This document shows, piece after piece, positions 1 to 5,765 of a stretch of 9,750 nt of DNA; position 1 is the first letter of the stretch; the number at the start of each line of letters is the position of its first letter. Below the pieces are notes generated by a model that worked only from the letters and a program-made list of their open reading frames with translations, was not told the DNA's origin and did not search any database. Source of the stretch: Paraliomyxa sp041600735 (GTDB lineage Bacteria > Myxococcota_A > Polyangia > Nannocystales > Nannocystaceae); assembly GCA_041600735.1 (NCBI GenBank), contig JBFIJN010000340.1:1-9750 (forward strand). Direction: 5' to 3'. Both the position numbers and the translations under genes were made by a program.

Positions 1-609
1 CTCGCCCATGCATGCGTGCGGCAGACTCGCGTGGAGCCTCGCCCCTACCGCGCCGATGTGCTCGGCATGTGGCGCATCAAGGGCGTACGCACGCTGCCAC
101 CCACCGGGCGGGCGGTGCTGTGGGCGCTCAACGAGCTGCGCGAGACCATCGCGTCCGAGATCGACCGGCCCGTGTTCCGCGTGATGAGCGACGAGCTGCT
201 GCTCGCGCTGGCGCGCAATCCACCCGACGACGCGCGCGCGCTCGAGGGCTTCCGCGGCCTGAATCCCAAGCTCCGCGGATCGGGGCGGGCGCGGCTGTTC
301 CGGGCGATCGAGGCGGGCCTCGGCGCCGAGCCCCCGAGCCCACCGCCCTCCGACCGCGGGCCCTCGCGGGAGGTGCAGGCGCGCTTCGACGCGCTCCGGG
401 GCTGGCGCAAGACCATCGCCACCGAGCGTGGCCTCGAGCCCGACATCGTGCTCAGCAAGGACGCGCTGATGACCGTGGCCGCGGCCGACCCGCGTACGCT
501 CGACGAGCTGCGCGCAGCCGAAGCCCTGGATGACTGGGAGCTACCGCGCTACGGCGCTGCGCTCCTCGACCAGCTCCGCGCCGAGGCCCTGCCTCCCGCC
601 GAAGACTAG
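1..609 (+). CDS. rnd: Ribonuclease D-like protein, C-terminal part with tandem HRDC domains (5' end outside window)
   Basis: The frame is open to the left edge, so this is the last 202 residues of a longer protein; the GTG at 16 is an internal codon, not a start. Two HRDC-like helical domains can be seen. The first, about residues 22-105, opens with MWRIKGVRTLPP and has the typical long helix NELRETIASEIDRPVFR followed by MSDELLLALARNPP. The second, about residues 121-195, opens with RFDALRGWRKTIATERGL and has a matching LSKDALMTVAAADP. A proline-rich linker joins them. Tandem HRDC domains after a DEDD exonuclease domain are the layout of RNase D, a 3'-5' exoribonuclease that trims tRNA precursors in the cytoplasm. 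The catalytic domain would lie upstream and is not visible. RecQ helicases also carry HRDC but usually one copy. The TAG stop is only 9 bases from the stop of the convergent lipoprotein gene. Confidence 0.75.
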   Translation, partial: LAHACVRQTRVEPRPYRADVLGMWRIKGVRTLPPTGRAVLWALNELRETIASEIDRPVFRVMSDELLLALARNPPDDARALEGFRGLNPKLRGSGRARLFRAIEAGLGAEPPSPPPSDRGPSREVQARFDALRGWRKTIATERGLEPDIVLSKDALMTVAAADPRTLDELRAAEALDDWELPRYGAALLDQLRAEALPPAED

Positions 610-618
610 CGACACCCC

Positions 619-1224
619 CTAGCCGCCAAACTCGGCGCTCACCGTGACCACCACGTCGAGCTCCAGCTCGAGCGCGGGCTGGTCATGCGGCCGCAGCCGC
701 ACCCACAGATGTGCGGTCTCGCCCTCGATCTCGCTCGCATCGATGCCGTCGGGCACGATCACGGCCAAGAACGACGACTGATAGGTCCCGTCGGCGAGCA
801 CCACCCAGTCGAGCGTGTAGTTGGCGATGCGCTTGAAGTGCCCGCCGGGCCCGTTGTTCCAGCCCTCGATGTCCATCTCGAAGTCGACCAGCGGCCCGGT
901 CTCGTCCATCCAGCTGGTGGGGTTGCCGGGCAGGAAGAACTCGGCGCCGCGCAGCGGCATGGGGAACATCTGCGCCCCCTGGCCCCCCACCACGATCGGG
1001 AACTCGTCGCCGTCGGCGATCGGCGTGAAGTCGTCTTGACCCCACCCGATCTCGAACGACCCGATGGGATCCCCGGTGTCGCTGGCGCTGGTGCTCTCGG
1101 GCTCGTGGGTGGTCGGGCCCGTGTCGTCGGAGGCGGTGCCCGCCTGGGTGGCGCTGTCGTCCGTGTCATCGGAGGTGCAGCCACCCACCAGGACCGCCGC
1201 AAGGATCAAGGTACGCATCATCAT
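619..1224 (-). CDS. Small secreted lipoprotein of unknown function
   Basis: The 201-residue product begins with a short lipoprotein signal peptide (MMMRTLILAAVLVGGC). Cys16 in the lipobox VGGC is the predicted lipidation site after cleavage by signal peptidase II. Residues 17-55 are a disordered linker rich in Ser, Thr, Asp and Glu. Residues 56-201 look like a compact beta-rich domain with alternating hydrophobic strands, for example near 107-120, 134-143, 150-158, 172-178 and 184-196. The GGQGAQMFPMPLRG stretch near 80-93 recalls a QGG-type motif I associate with secreted proteins of Nannocystis-like bacteria; that link is from memory and weak. Three ATG codons stand in a row at 1224, 1221 and 1218. 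GGAGG ends 6 bases before the first, so the start at 1224 or 1221 is best. The gene lies 62 bases downstream of pepN on the same strand and may share its transcript. The linker argues for the cell envelope. No enzyme motif is visible. Confidence 0.85.
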   Translation of the reverse strand: MMMRTLILAAVLVGGCTSDDTDDSATQAGTASDDTGPTTHEPESTSASDTGDPIGSFEIGWGQDDFTPIADGDEFPIVVGGQGAQMFPMPLRGAEFFLPGNPTSWMDETGPLVDFEMDIEGWNNGPGGHFKRIANYTLDWVVLADGTYQSSFLAVIVPDGIDASEIEGETAHLWVRLRPHDQPALELELDVVVTVSAEFGG

Positions 1225-1229
1225 GTAAG

Positions 1230-1247
1230 TCCTCCAAGCGTGGAGGA
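1230..1247 (-). promoter_or_regulatory. Perfect hairpin enclosing the Shine-Dalgarno of the lipoprotein gene
   Basis: On the minus-strand transcript this reads TCCTCCA-CGCT-TGGAGGA: a perfect 7-bp stem with a 4-base loop. The 3' arm contains the GGAGG ribosome binding site (1231-1235), 6 bases upstream of the first of three consecutive ATG codons. The 5' arm, TCCTCC, is complementary to it and resembles the anti-Shine-Dalgarno end of 16S rRNA. If it forms, the stem would hide the ribosome binding site. There is no U-tract after it, so it is unlikely to be a terminator for pepN. Confidence 0.6.
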
Positions 1248-1265
1248 TGGTCCTGGCGGGCGCAA

Positions 1266-1281
1266 GCCGCGTTTGCGCGGC
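1266..1281 (-). other. GC-rich hairpin just after the pepN stop codon
   Basis: On the minus-strand transcript this is GCCGCG-CAAA-CGCGGC, a perfect 6-bp stem with a 4-base loop, starting 5 bases after the pepN TGA. It is followed by TTGCGC rather than a U-run, so it is at best a weak or partial terminator. It could instead protect the 3' end of the pepN message. Short GC hairpins also arise by chance in DNA of this composition. Confidence 0.35.
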
Positions 1282-1286
1282 GGCCC

Positions 1287-3965
1287 TCAGCTGCCCAGCG
1301 CCTTGGTCGTCAGCTCGAACACGTCGCGCGAGAGCCCATCGCGCGCCGCGATGCGCGTGAGCTGCTCCCGCATGCGCTCGCGCCGGCCGGCGTCGTAGCG
1401 CTGCCAGTGGCCGAGCGGCCCCAGCAGCCGCGCGGCGCTCTGCGGGTTGCGCCGATCGAGCTCGAGCACGTGGTCGGCGAGCAGCGCATAGCCGCGGCCA
1501 TCGGCGCGGTGGAACTGGGCCTGGTTGCGCACCGAGAACGCACCGAGCAGCGAGCGCACGCGGTTGGGGTTCTTGAGCGAGAAGTCCGGGTGACTGCACA
1601 GCGCGATCACGCGCTCGAGCGTGTCGGGGCCCGTCGACACGGCCTGCACCGTGAACCACTTGTCGAGCACCAGCGGGTCCGTGTTCCACTGGGCATGGAA
1701 GCTGGCGAGCGCCTGCTCGCGGGCCTCGCCCCCGGCCTCGACCAGTCGCGAGAGCGCCGACTCGGCATCGGTCATGTTGTCGGCGCCCGCGAGCTGGGCC
1801 GACGCGAGCGCGATGGTCTGCGCTCGCGCGGCCGCGTCGCTGCGCTCGCCGAGCAGGTACAGCGTGGTCCCCCGCAGGCGCCGAGCCGCCACCGCCTCGC
1901 GATCGAGCCGGTAGCCGGCCCCCTCGGCGTGGCCGCCGACCCGCCCGGCGGCGGTGTAGGCCTCCAGCAGCGCGGGGCCGTAGGCGTCGGCGAGGCCGCC
2001 GATCACGTGCTTGCGCGCGGCGTGGATTCCATCGACGTCGACCTCGTCCATCGCCTGTGCCAGCACGCGCTCGTCGGGCAGCGTGAGCATCAGCGACTTC
2101 AGCGAGCCATCGAGCGCAGGATCGAGGAGGATCTTCCCCCACGCGGCCGAGAAGCGCTCGTCGAGCGTCATCGGCCGGCCCGCGGCGCGGTCGGCCACCA
2201 TCGCCAGGATCATGCGCTGCCCGAACGTCTGCGCCGCGTCCCAGCGGTTGACCGGATCGGAGTCGTGGCCCATGAGGAACGCGAGCTCCCCCTCGTCGCG
2301 CTCGAGCTCGAGGCGCACGGGCGCCGAGGCACCGCGCAGCAGCGAGGGCACGGGCCGCTGCTTCACGCCCTCGAACGTCCACGTCTGCTCCGCCTCGCGC
2401 AGCTCGAGCCGCGCCGTGTCGCGGGCGACCGCCACCGCGGGCTCGATCTTCGTGAGCGGAAGGTCGCCTCCATCGGGACCCACCAGGCCCACCGTCACGG
2501 GGATGTGGAGCGGCGGCGTGGGGCCCTTGGCGACCGCGGGCGCGCGCTGGCGCAGCGTGAGCGTGTAGCGCTCGGCGGCCTGGTCCCAGTGCCCCTCCGC
2601 CTCGACCACCGGGGTGCCCACTTGCTCGTACCAGCGCGAGAACTGGCGCAGATCGACGCCGCTGCCGTCGGCCATCGCGGCCACGAAGTCATCGCACGTC
2701 ACCGCCTGTCCGTCGTGGCGCGCGAAGTACAGATCCATGCCCTTGCGGAAGCCCTCGGCGCCCAACAGCGTGTGGATCATGCGGATGACCTCGGCACCCT
2801 TGTTGTACACCGTGACGGTGTAGAAGTTGTTCATCTCGATGTACGCCTCGGGCCGGATCGGGTGGGCCGTGGGTGAGGCGTCCTCGGCGAACTGGGCGGT
2901 GCGAAGCGTGCGAACGTCGACGATGCGCTTGACCGCCGGCGAGCCCATGTCCGCCGAGAATTGCTCGTCGCGGAACACGGTGAGGCCCTCCTTCAGCGTC
3001 AGCTGGAACCAGTCGCGGCACGTCACGCGGTTGCCGGTCCAGTTGTGGAAGTACTCGTGCGCGATGACCCCCTCGATGTTCTCGTAGTCGTCGTCGGTGG
3101 CCGTCTGCGGGCGCGCCAGCACGAACTTGTCGTTGAACACGTTGAGGCCCTTGTTCTCCATCGCGGCCATGTTGAAGTCGCTCACCGCGACCACCATGTA
3201 CACGTCGAGATCGTACTCGAGCCCGAACACCTGCTCGTCCCAGGCCATCGCCTTGTGCAGCGAGCGCAGCGCGTGCTCGCACGCGTCGATGTTGTGGGGC
3301 TCGACCCAGATCTCGGTGCGCAGCACTCGGCCCGAGCCGGTGGTGTACGTGCCCCCGTGGCAGCGCAGATCCGCGGCCACCAGCGCGAACAGGTAGCAGG
3401 GCTTGGGGAACGGATCGCGCCAGCGCACGAAGTGGCGCCCCTCGGGTAGCTCGCCCGCCGCCTCGCGGTTGCCGTTCGACAGCAGCACGGGGTAGCGCGC
3501 GCGATCGGCCTCGATCGTGGTGACGTAGCGCGCCATCACGTCGGGGCGATCGAGGAAGTACGTGATGCGACGGAAGCCCTCGGCCTCGCACTGCGTGCAG
3601 AACGTCCCCCCCGAGCGGTACAGCCCCTCGAGCTGGGTGTTGTTCTGCGGCTCGGTGCGCACGACGGTGTCGAGCACGAAGCGCGCCGGCACCTCGGGGA
3701 TCGTGAGCGTCTGCCCGTCGACCACGTAGGCCGTGTCGGCGAGCGGGCTGCCGTCGAGCGCGACCGAGACCAACGCGAGGTGCTCGCCCTGGAGCACGAG
3801 CGGCTGCGGCTCGCTCGAGGCGGGCTCGTTGCGGCGCATGTGCAGCGTGGCCCGGATCTCCGCGTGGTCCTCGTGCAGGCTGACGTAGAGCTCCACCTCG
3901 TCGATGAGGTAGTGGGGCGGGTGGTAGTCCTTGCGTTGGATCGGCTGGGGACGCGGGTCTTTCAT
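1287..3965 (-). CDS. pepN: Aminopeptidase N (M1 family zinc metallopeptidase)
   Basis: The 892-residue product aligns along its length with the remembered sequence of E. coli PepN (870 residues). It removes N-terminal residues from peptides in the cytoplasm during protein turnover; no signal peptide is visible. The zinc site is HEYFH at 303-307 with Glu326, giving HExxH-x18-E with His303, His307 and Glu326 as ligands and Glu304 as the catalytic base. Tyr387 in TVYNKGAEV matches the transition-state tyrosine of the E. coli enzyme. The exopeptidase motif at 267-271 reads AAMEN instead of the usual GAMEN. By analogy the order is an N-terminal beta domain (to about 195), catalytic domain (to about 445), an Ig-like domain, and a long helical C-terminal domain. 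The ATG at 3965 is chosen because it puts the conserved KDYHPPHYLI stretch at the same distance from the start as in E. coli. An in-frame ATG at 4010, preceded by GAGG, would add 15 residues and cannot be excluded. The gene is divergent from the GntR regulator and probably cotranscribed with the downstream lipoprotein gene. Confidence 0.97.
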   Translation of the reverse strand: MKDPRPQPIQRKDYHPPHYLIDEVELYVSLHEDHAEIRATLHMRRNEPASSEPQPLVLQGEHLALVSVALDGSPLADTAYVVDGQTLTIPEVPARFVLDTVVRTEPQNNTQLEGLYRSGGTFCTQCEAEGFRRITYFLDRPDVMARYVTTIEADRARYPVLLSNGNREAAGELPEGRHFVRWRDPFPKPCYLFALVAADLRCHGGTYTTGSGRVLRTEIWVEPHNIDACEHALRSLHKAMAWDEQVFGLEYDLDVYMVVAVSDFNMAAMENKGLNVFNDKFVLARPQTATDDDYENIEGVIAHEYFHNWTGNRVTCRDWFQLTLKEGLTVFRDEQFSADMGSPAVKRIVDVRTLRTAQFAEDASPTAHPIRPEAYIEMNNFYTVTVYNKGAEVIRMIHTLLGAEGFRKGMDLYFARHDGQAVTCDDFVAAMADGSGVDLRQFSRWYEQVGTPVVEAEGHWDQAAERYTLTLRQRAPAVAKGPTPPLHIPVTVGLVGPDGGDLPLTKIEPAVAVARDTARLELREAEQTWTFEGVKQRPVPSLLRGASAPVRLELERDEGELAFLMGHDSDPVNRWDAAQTFGQRMILAMVADRAAGRPMTLDERFSAAWGKILLDPALDGSLKSLMLTLPDERVLAQAMDEVDVDGIHAARKHVIGGLADAYGPALLEAYTAAGRVGGHAEGAGYRLDREAVAARRLRGTTLYLLGERSDAAARAQTIALASAQLAGADNMTDAESALSRLVEAGGEAREQALASFHAQWNTDPLVLDKWFTVQAVSTGPDTLERVIALCSHPDFSLKNPNRVRSLLGAFSVRNQAQFHRADGRGYALLADHVLELDRRNPQSAARLLGPLGHWQRYDAGRRERMREQLTRIAARDGLSRDVFELTTKALGS

Positions 3966-4065
3966 CGGGGCCACGGGGCGGCGGCGCGGGGCCGAGCCGA
4001 ACCCCAGCATACGGCCTCGGTTCCGGTGTGCGCCATCGACGCTAATCGCGGGGGAAATCTGAATA

Positions 4066-4082
4066 AATTGGTAAGACCAGTT
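4066..4082. promoter_or_regulatory. FadR/PdhR-type palindromic operator in the pepN-GntR divergent region
   Basis: The site reads AATTGGT-aag-ACCAGTT, a palindrome with a TGGTnnnACCA core and 6 of 7 arm positions paired. From memory it differs from the E. coli FadR consensus (AACTGGTCnGACCAGTT) at two defined positions, and it is even closer to the E. coli PdhR box (AATTGGTnnnACCAATT). Both regulators belong to the same GntR subfamily as the gene that follows. The right arm overlaps the first two bases of the -35 box at 4081. The centre (4074) lies about 42 bases before the predicted transcription start. Additional GACCA half-site copies occur at 4083 and 4090. The site also lies upstream of pepN in the other direction. 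Confidence 0.7.
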
Positions 4083-4109
4083 GACCACCGACCACGAGGG
4101 TCCTATCCT
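4081..4109 (+). promoter_or_regulatory. Sigma-70-like promoter of the GntR regulator gene
   Basis: TTGACC (4081-4086, 5 of 6 to consensus) is separated by exactly 17 bases from TATCCT (4104-4109, 4 of 6). Transcription would start near 4116, only about five bases before the ATG at 4121. No Shine-Dalgarno sequence precedes that ATG, so the message is likely leaderless or nearly so. The -35 box overlaps the operator at 4066-4082. Confidence 0.6.
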
Positions 4110-4120
4110 CGGTGCAGACC

Positions 4121-4909
4121 ATGGGCTTGCAGCGCATCGCCAAGAAGACCCTCTCCGACGGGGTTTACGAGCAACTTTCCGGGGAGATCGTCGAGGGGCG
4201 CTACGGCGCCGGGCTCAGCCTTCCGGCCGAGCGGCAGCTCTGCGACATGCTTGGCGTCAACCGCGGCGCCATTCGCGAGGCGCTCAAGCGGCTCGCGCAG
4301 GCGGGCCTGGTCAGCATCTCGCAGGGCGGCGGCACCAAGGTCCTCGACTTTCGCCGCAACGCGGGGCTCGACCTGCTCAGCCAGCTCATGTTTCGCCGCG
4401 ACGGCTCCATCGATCCGGGGGCGGCGCGCAGCGTCATGGAGATGCGCGGCGCCCTCGCCCCCGACATCGCTCGCCTCTGCGCCAAGCGGGCCACGCCGGC
4501 CGACCTCGCCTCGCTGCGGGAGCTCGTCGAGCAGATGGACGTCGCCGCGGCCGCCGAGGATCTGCCGGAGCTGCAGACGCTGTCGCTGCAGTTCTGGGAC
4601 GCACTGGTGCGCGGCTCGGGCAACATCGCCTACGAGCTGGCCTTCAATACGCTACGCGAGACCTACGTGCAGCTCCGCGATCTGCTGGTGCAGGTCATGG
4701 CCGACGAGATTCGTGATGTAGCGAGCCACCGAGCCATCGCCGAGGCGGTGGCGCGGGGCGACGAGCTGTCGGCCAAGCATGTGGCCGCAGCCTTGATGGA
4801 GCAGGGCACCCGTCGGGTGCTCGAGCTCGTGGCGGTGCTCGAAGACGCCAGCCGCGAGGAAGAGGGGGCGTCGGCGAACGACGCCCCCGACGATGACGCC
4901 GAAGCGTAG
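4121..4909 (+). CDS. FadR-like GntR family transcriptional regulator
   Basis: The product has 262 residues. Residues 9-75 form a GntR winged helix-turn-helix: LSDGVYEQLSGEIVEGRY, then LPAERQL, then VNRGAIREALKRLAQAGLV, and the wing QGGGTKV at 69-74. Residues about 98-240 form an all-helical effector domain of the FCD/FadR_C kind. In metal-binding FCD domains the ligands are an Asp and three His. Here the Asp position is Ser155, the first His is Trp159 and the last is Gln228, leaving only His203. E. coli FadR, which binds acyl-CoA, also lacks these ligands. SGNIAYELAFNTL near 166-178 and TKVLDFRRNAGLDLL near 72-86 both recall FadR. A long-chain acyl-CoA or related lipid ligand is therefore inferred. 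The tail (241-262) is acidic and probably disordered. The ATG at 4121 is preferred over the GTG at 4112 because the predicted transcript starts near 4116. The fatty acid hydroxylase gene follows 92 bases downstream and is the likely target along with the regulator itself. Confidence 0.92.
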   Translation: MGLQRIAKKTLSDGVYEQLSGEIVEGRYGAGLSLPAERQLCDMLGVNRGAIREALKRLAQAGLVSISQGGGTKVLDFRRNAGLDLLSQLMFRRDGSIDPGAARSVMEMRGALAPDIARLCAKRATPADLASLRELVEQMDVAAAAEDLPELQTLSLQFWDALVRGSGNIAYELAFNTLRETYVQLRDLLVQVMADEIRDVASHRAIAEAVARGDELSAKHVAAALMEQGTRRVLELVAVLEDASREEEGASANDAPDDDAEA

Positions 4910-4914
4910 CCCGC

Positions 4915-4970
4915 TTGCCGAAGTGCTCGGCGAATCAAGGGGCGTGCAGGCCAACGCCGACTCGGTCGGC
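4915..4970 (+). other. Two hairpins with near-identical arms in the leader between regulator and hydroxylase genes
   Basis: The first hairpin, 4915-4933, is TTGCCGA-AGTGC-TCGGCGA, seven pairs including one G-U. The second, 4956-4970, is GCCGAC-TCG-GTCGGC, six perfect pairs with a 3-base loop. Both contain the same GCCGA and TCGGC arms, so arm 1 could also pair with arm 4, or arm 2 with arm 3. That arrangement would allow alternative folds. Neither is followed by a T-run, so neither looks like an ordinary terminator. They lie between the regulator stop and the hydroxylase ribosome binding site. Function is unknown and chance is possible in GC-rich DNA. Confidence 0.4.
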
Positions 4971-4987
4971 TGAAACCAACCAACGAG

Positions 4988-4994
4988 AAAGGAG
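4988..4994 (+). promoter_or_regulatory. Strong ribosome binding site of the hydroxylase gene
   Basis: AAAGGAG ends 7 bases before the ATG at 5002. It is one of only two strong Shine-Dalgarno sequences in the window and it decides the start: the longer in-frame reading from 4915 begins only six bases after the regulator stop, has no such site, and would add residues without family similarity. Confidence 0.8.
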
Positions 4995-5001
4995 CTCCGC
5001 G

Positions 5002-5706
5002 ATGAACGCTGGTAGCTCGAGCGTCGCGGGGGTACGTCCCCGCGTCCATACCCACGACCCACGCGCGCCGGGTCTGACCTTGCGCAATGCCTTCTATATC
5101 TTCACGCGTCAGCGCTCGGCTCAGATCATCGCCGGGATGCTGCTGGTGGCCCTGGTCGCGCGCCTGGCCGTGGGCCACTTCGGCGGCTGGGACCTCGTGG
5201 TGCTGGGCGCGCTGCTCGTGCTGCACCCGTTCAGCGAGTGGGTGATCCACGTGGGCGTGCTGCACTGGCGGCCGCGGCGACTCGGCCCCTGGACGATCGA
5301 CACCGAGCTCGCGCGCGAGCACCGGGCCCATCATCGAGCGCCGTACGATCCGCGACACTGGTACATCCCGATGCGCAGCGGCGCGGCCGCCTACGTCATC
5401 GTCGCCGTCATCATGGCGATGGTGGCCCCGACCGTGGCGCTGTGGCTGAGCTTCTTGGTGGTGGTCGCGGGCATTGGCCTCTTCTACGAGTGGACCCACT
5501 ACCTGTGTCACACGAGCTATCGCCCGCGCGGTCGCCTGTACAAGAACGTGTGGCGGCACCACCGGCTGCACCACTTCAAGAACGAGCACTACTGGCTGGG
5601 CGTGACCATGCACCTGGGCGATCGCGTGCTGGGCACCATGCCAGACCCCAAGGACGTGGAGACCTCGCCGACCTGCCGCGACCTCCACGCGCCGGTCGAC
5701 GCCTGA
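5002..5706 (+). CDS. Membrane fatty acid hydroxylase / sterol desaturase family di-iron enzyme
   Basis: The 234-residue product carries the histidine pattern of the membrane di-iron oxygenases (fatty acid hydroxylase superfamily). Visible clusters are His75, His83 and His88 in HPFSEWVIHVGVLH, HRAHH at 107-111, His166 and His170 in YEWTHYLCH, HHRLHH at 186-191, and His196 and His204. HRAHH and HRLHH are the HxxHH boxes that bind the two irons. Hydrophobic segments lie at about 41-58, 63-86, 128-145 and 146-165, so the enzyme is an inner membrane protein with its His boxes on the cytoplasmic face. Such enzymes use oxygen and reduced electron carriers to hydroxylate or desaturate lipids. Members include fatty acid 2-hydroxylases, sterol desaturases and carotenoid hydroxylases. 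The substrate cannot be read from the sequence, but the FadR-like regulator upstream favours a fatty acyl chain. It is probably cotranscribed with that regulator; no second operator-like site is visible in its own leader. Confidence 0.88.
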   Translation: MNAGSSSVAGVRPRVHTHDPRAPGLTLRNAFYIFTRQRSAQIIAGMLLVALVARLAVGHFGGWDLVVLGALLVLHPFSEWVIHVGVLHWRPRRLGPWTIDTELAREHRAHHRAPYDPRHWYIPMRSGAAAYVIVAVIMAMVAPTVALWLSFLVVVAGIGLFYEWTHYLCHTSYRPRGRLYKNVWRHHRLHHFKNEHYWLGVTMHLGDRVLGTMPDPKDVETSPTCRDLHAPVDA

Positions 5707-5730
5707 GCCCGAGCCTCGTCGCGGGGCTTT
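5706..5730 (+). terminator. Possible weak intrinsic terminator after the hydroxylase gene
   Basis: AGCCC (5706-5710) can pair with GGGCT (5724-5728) across a 13-base loop, and TT follows. The stem is short, the loop long and the T-run minimal. It also runs into the -35 box of the next promoter. Listed only because a transcript end is expected here. Confidence 0.25.
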
Positions 5731-5758
5731 GACACGCAGCGGGGGCCAGCGCTCTACT
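5729..5758 (+). promoter_or_regulatory. Sigma-70-like promoter of the aldolase/dehydrogenase gene, probably giving a leaderless mRNA
   Basis: A perfect TTGACA (5729-5734) is followed after 18 bases by TCTACT (5753-5758), 4 of 6 to the -10 consensus. The expected start of transcription, 6-8 bases after the -10 box, falls on or next to the ATG at 5766. The bases before that ATG (CTGACCGCC) contain no purine-rich ribosome binding site. Confidence 0.55.
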
Positions 5759-5765
5759 GACCGCC

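Noticed and set aside
619..2382. A 587-codon reading of the lipoprotein frame that would extend it through the end of pepN
   Set aside because: The upstream part is Arg/Ala-rich shadow sequence of pepN. A signal peptide, lipobox, triple ATG and Shine-Dalgarno mark the true start near 1224.
1407..2876. A 489-codon plus-strand open frame opposite pepN
   Set aside because: The minus strand encodes full-length PepN with all catalytic residues. The plus frame has low-complexity Arg/His-rich composition typical of shadows in GC-rich DNA.
4011..4075. A sigma-70 promoter for pepN on the minus strand in the AT-rich stretch near 4050-4072
   Set aside because: The AT-rich island is real and a promoter is expected there, but no pair of boxes with proper spacing could be picked out with confidence.
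4112..4114. GTG as the start codon of the GntR regulator
   Set aside because: The predicted transcript starts near 4116, after this codon, and the ATG at 4121 gives the usual short lead into the winged helix. GAGGG at 4096-4100 is 11 bases away, so it stays a minor alternative.
4663..5688. A 341-codon minus-strand frame with many His and Gln codons opposite the hydroxylase
   Set aside because: It is the antisense reading of the hydroxylase and of the end of the regulator, both of which have strong family motifs on the plus strand.
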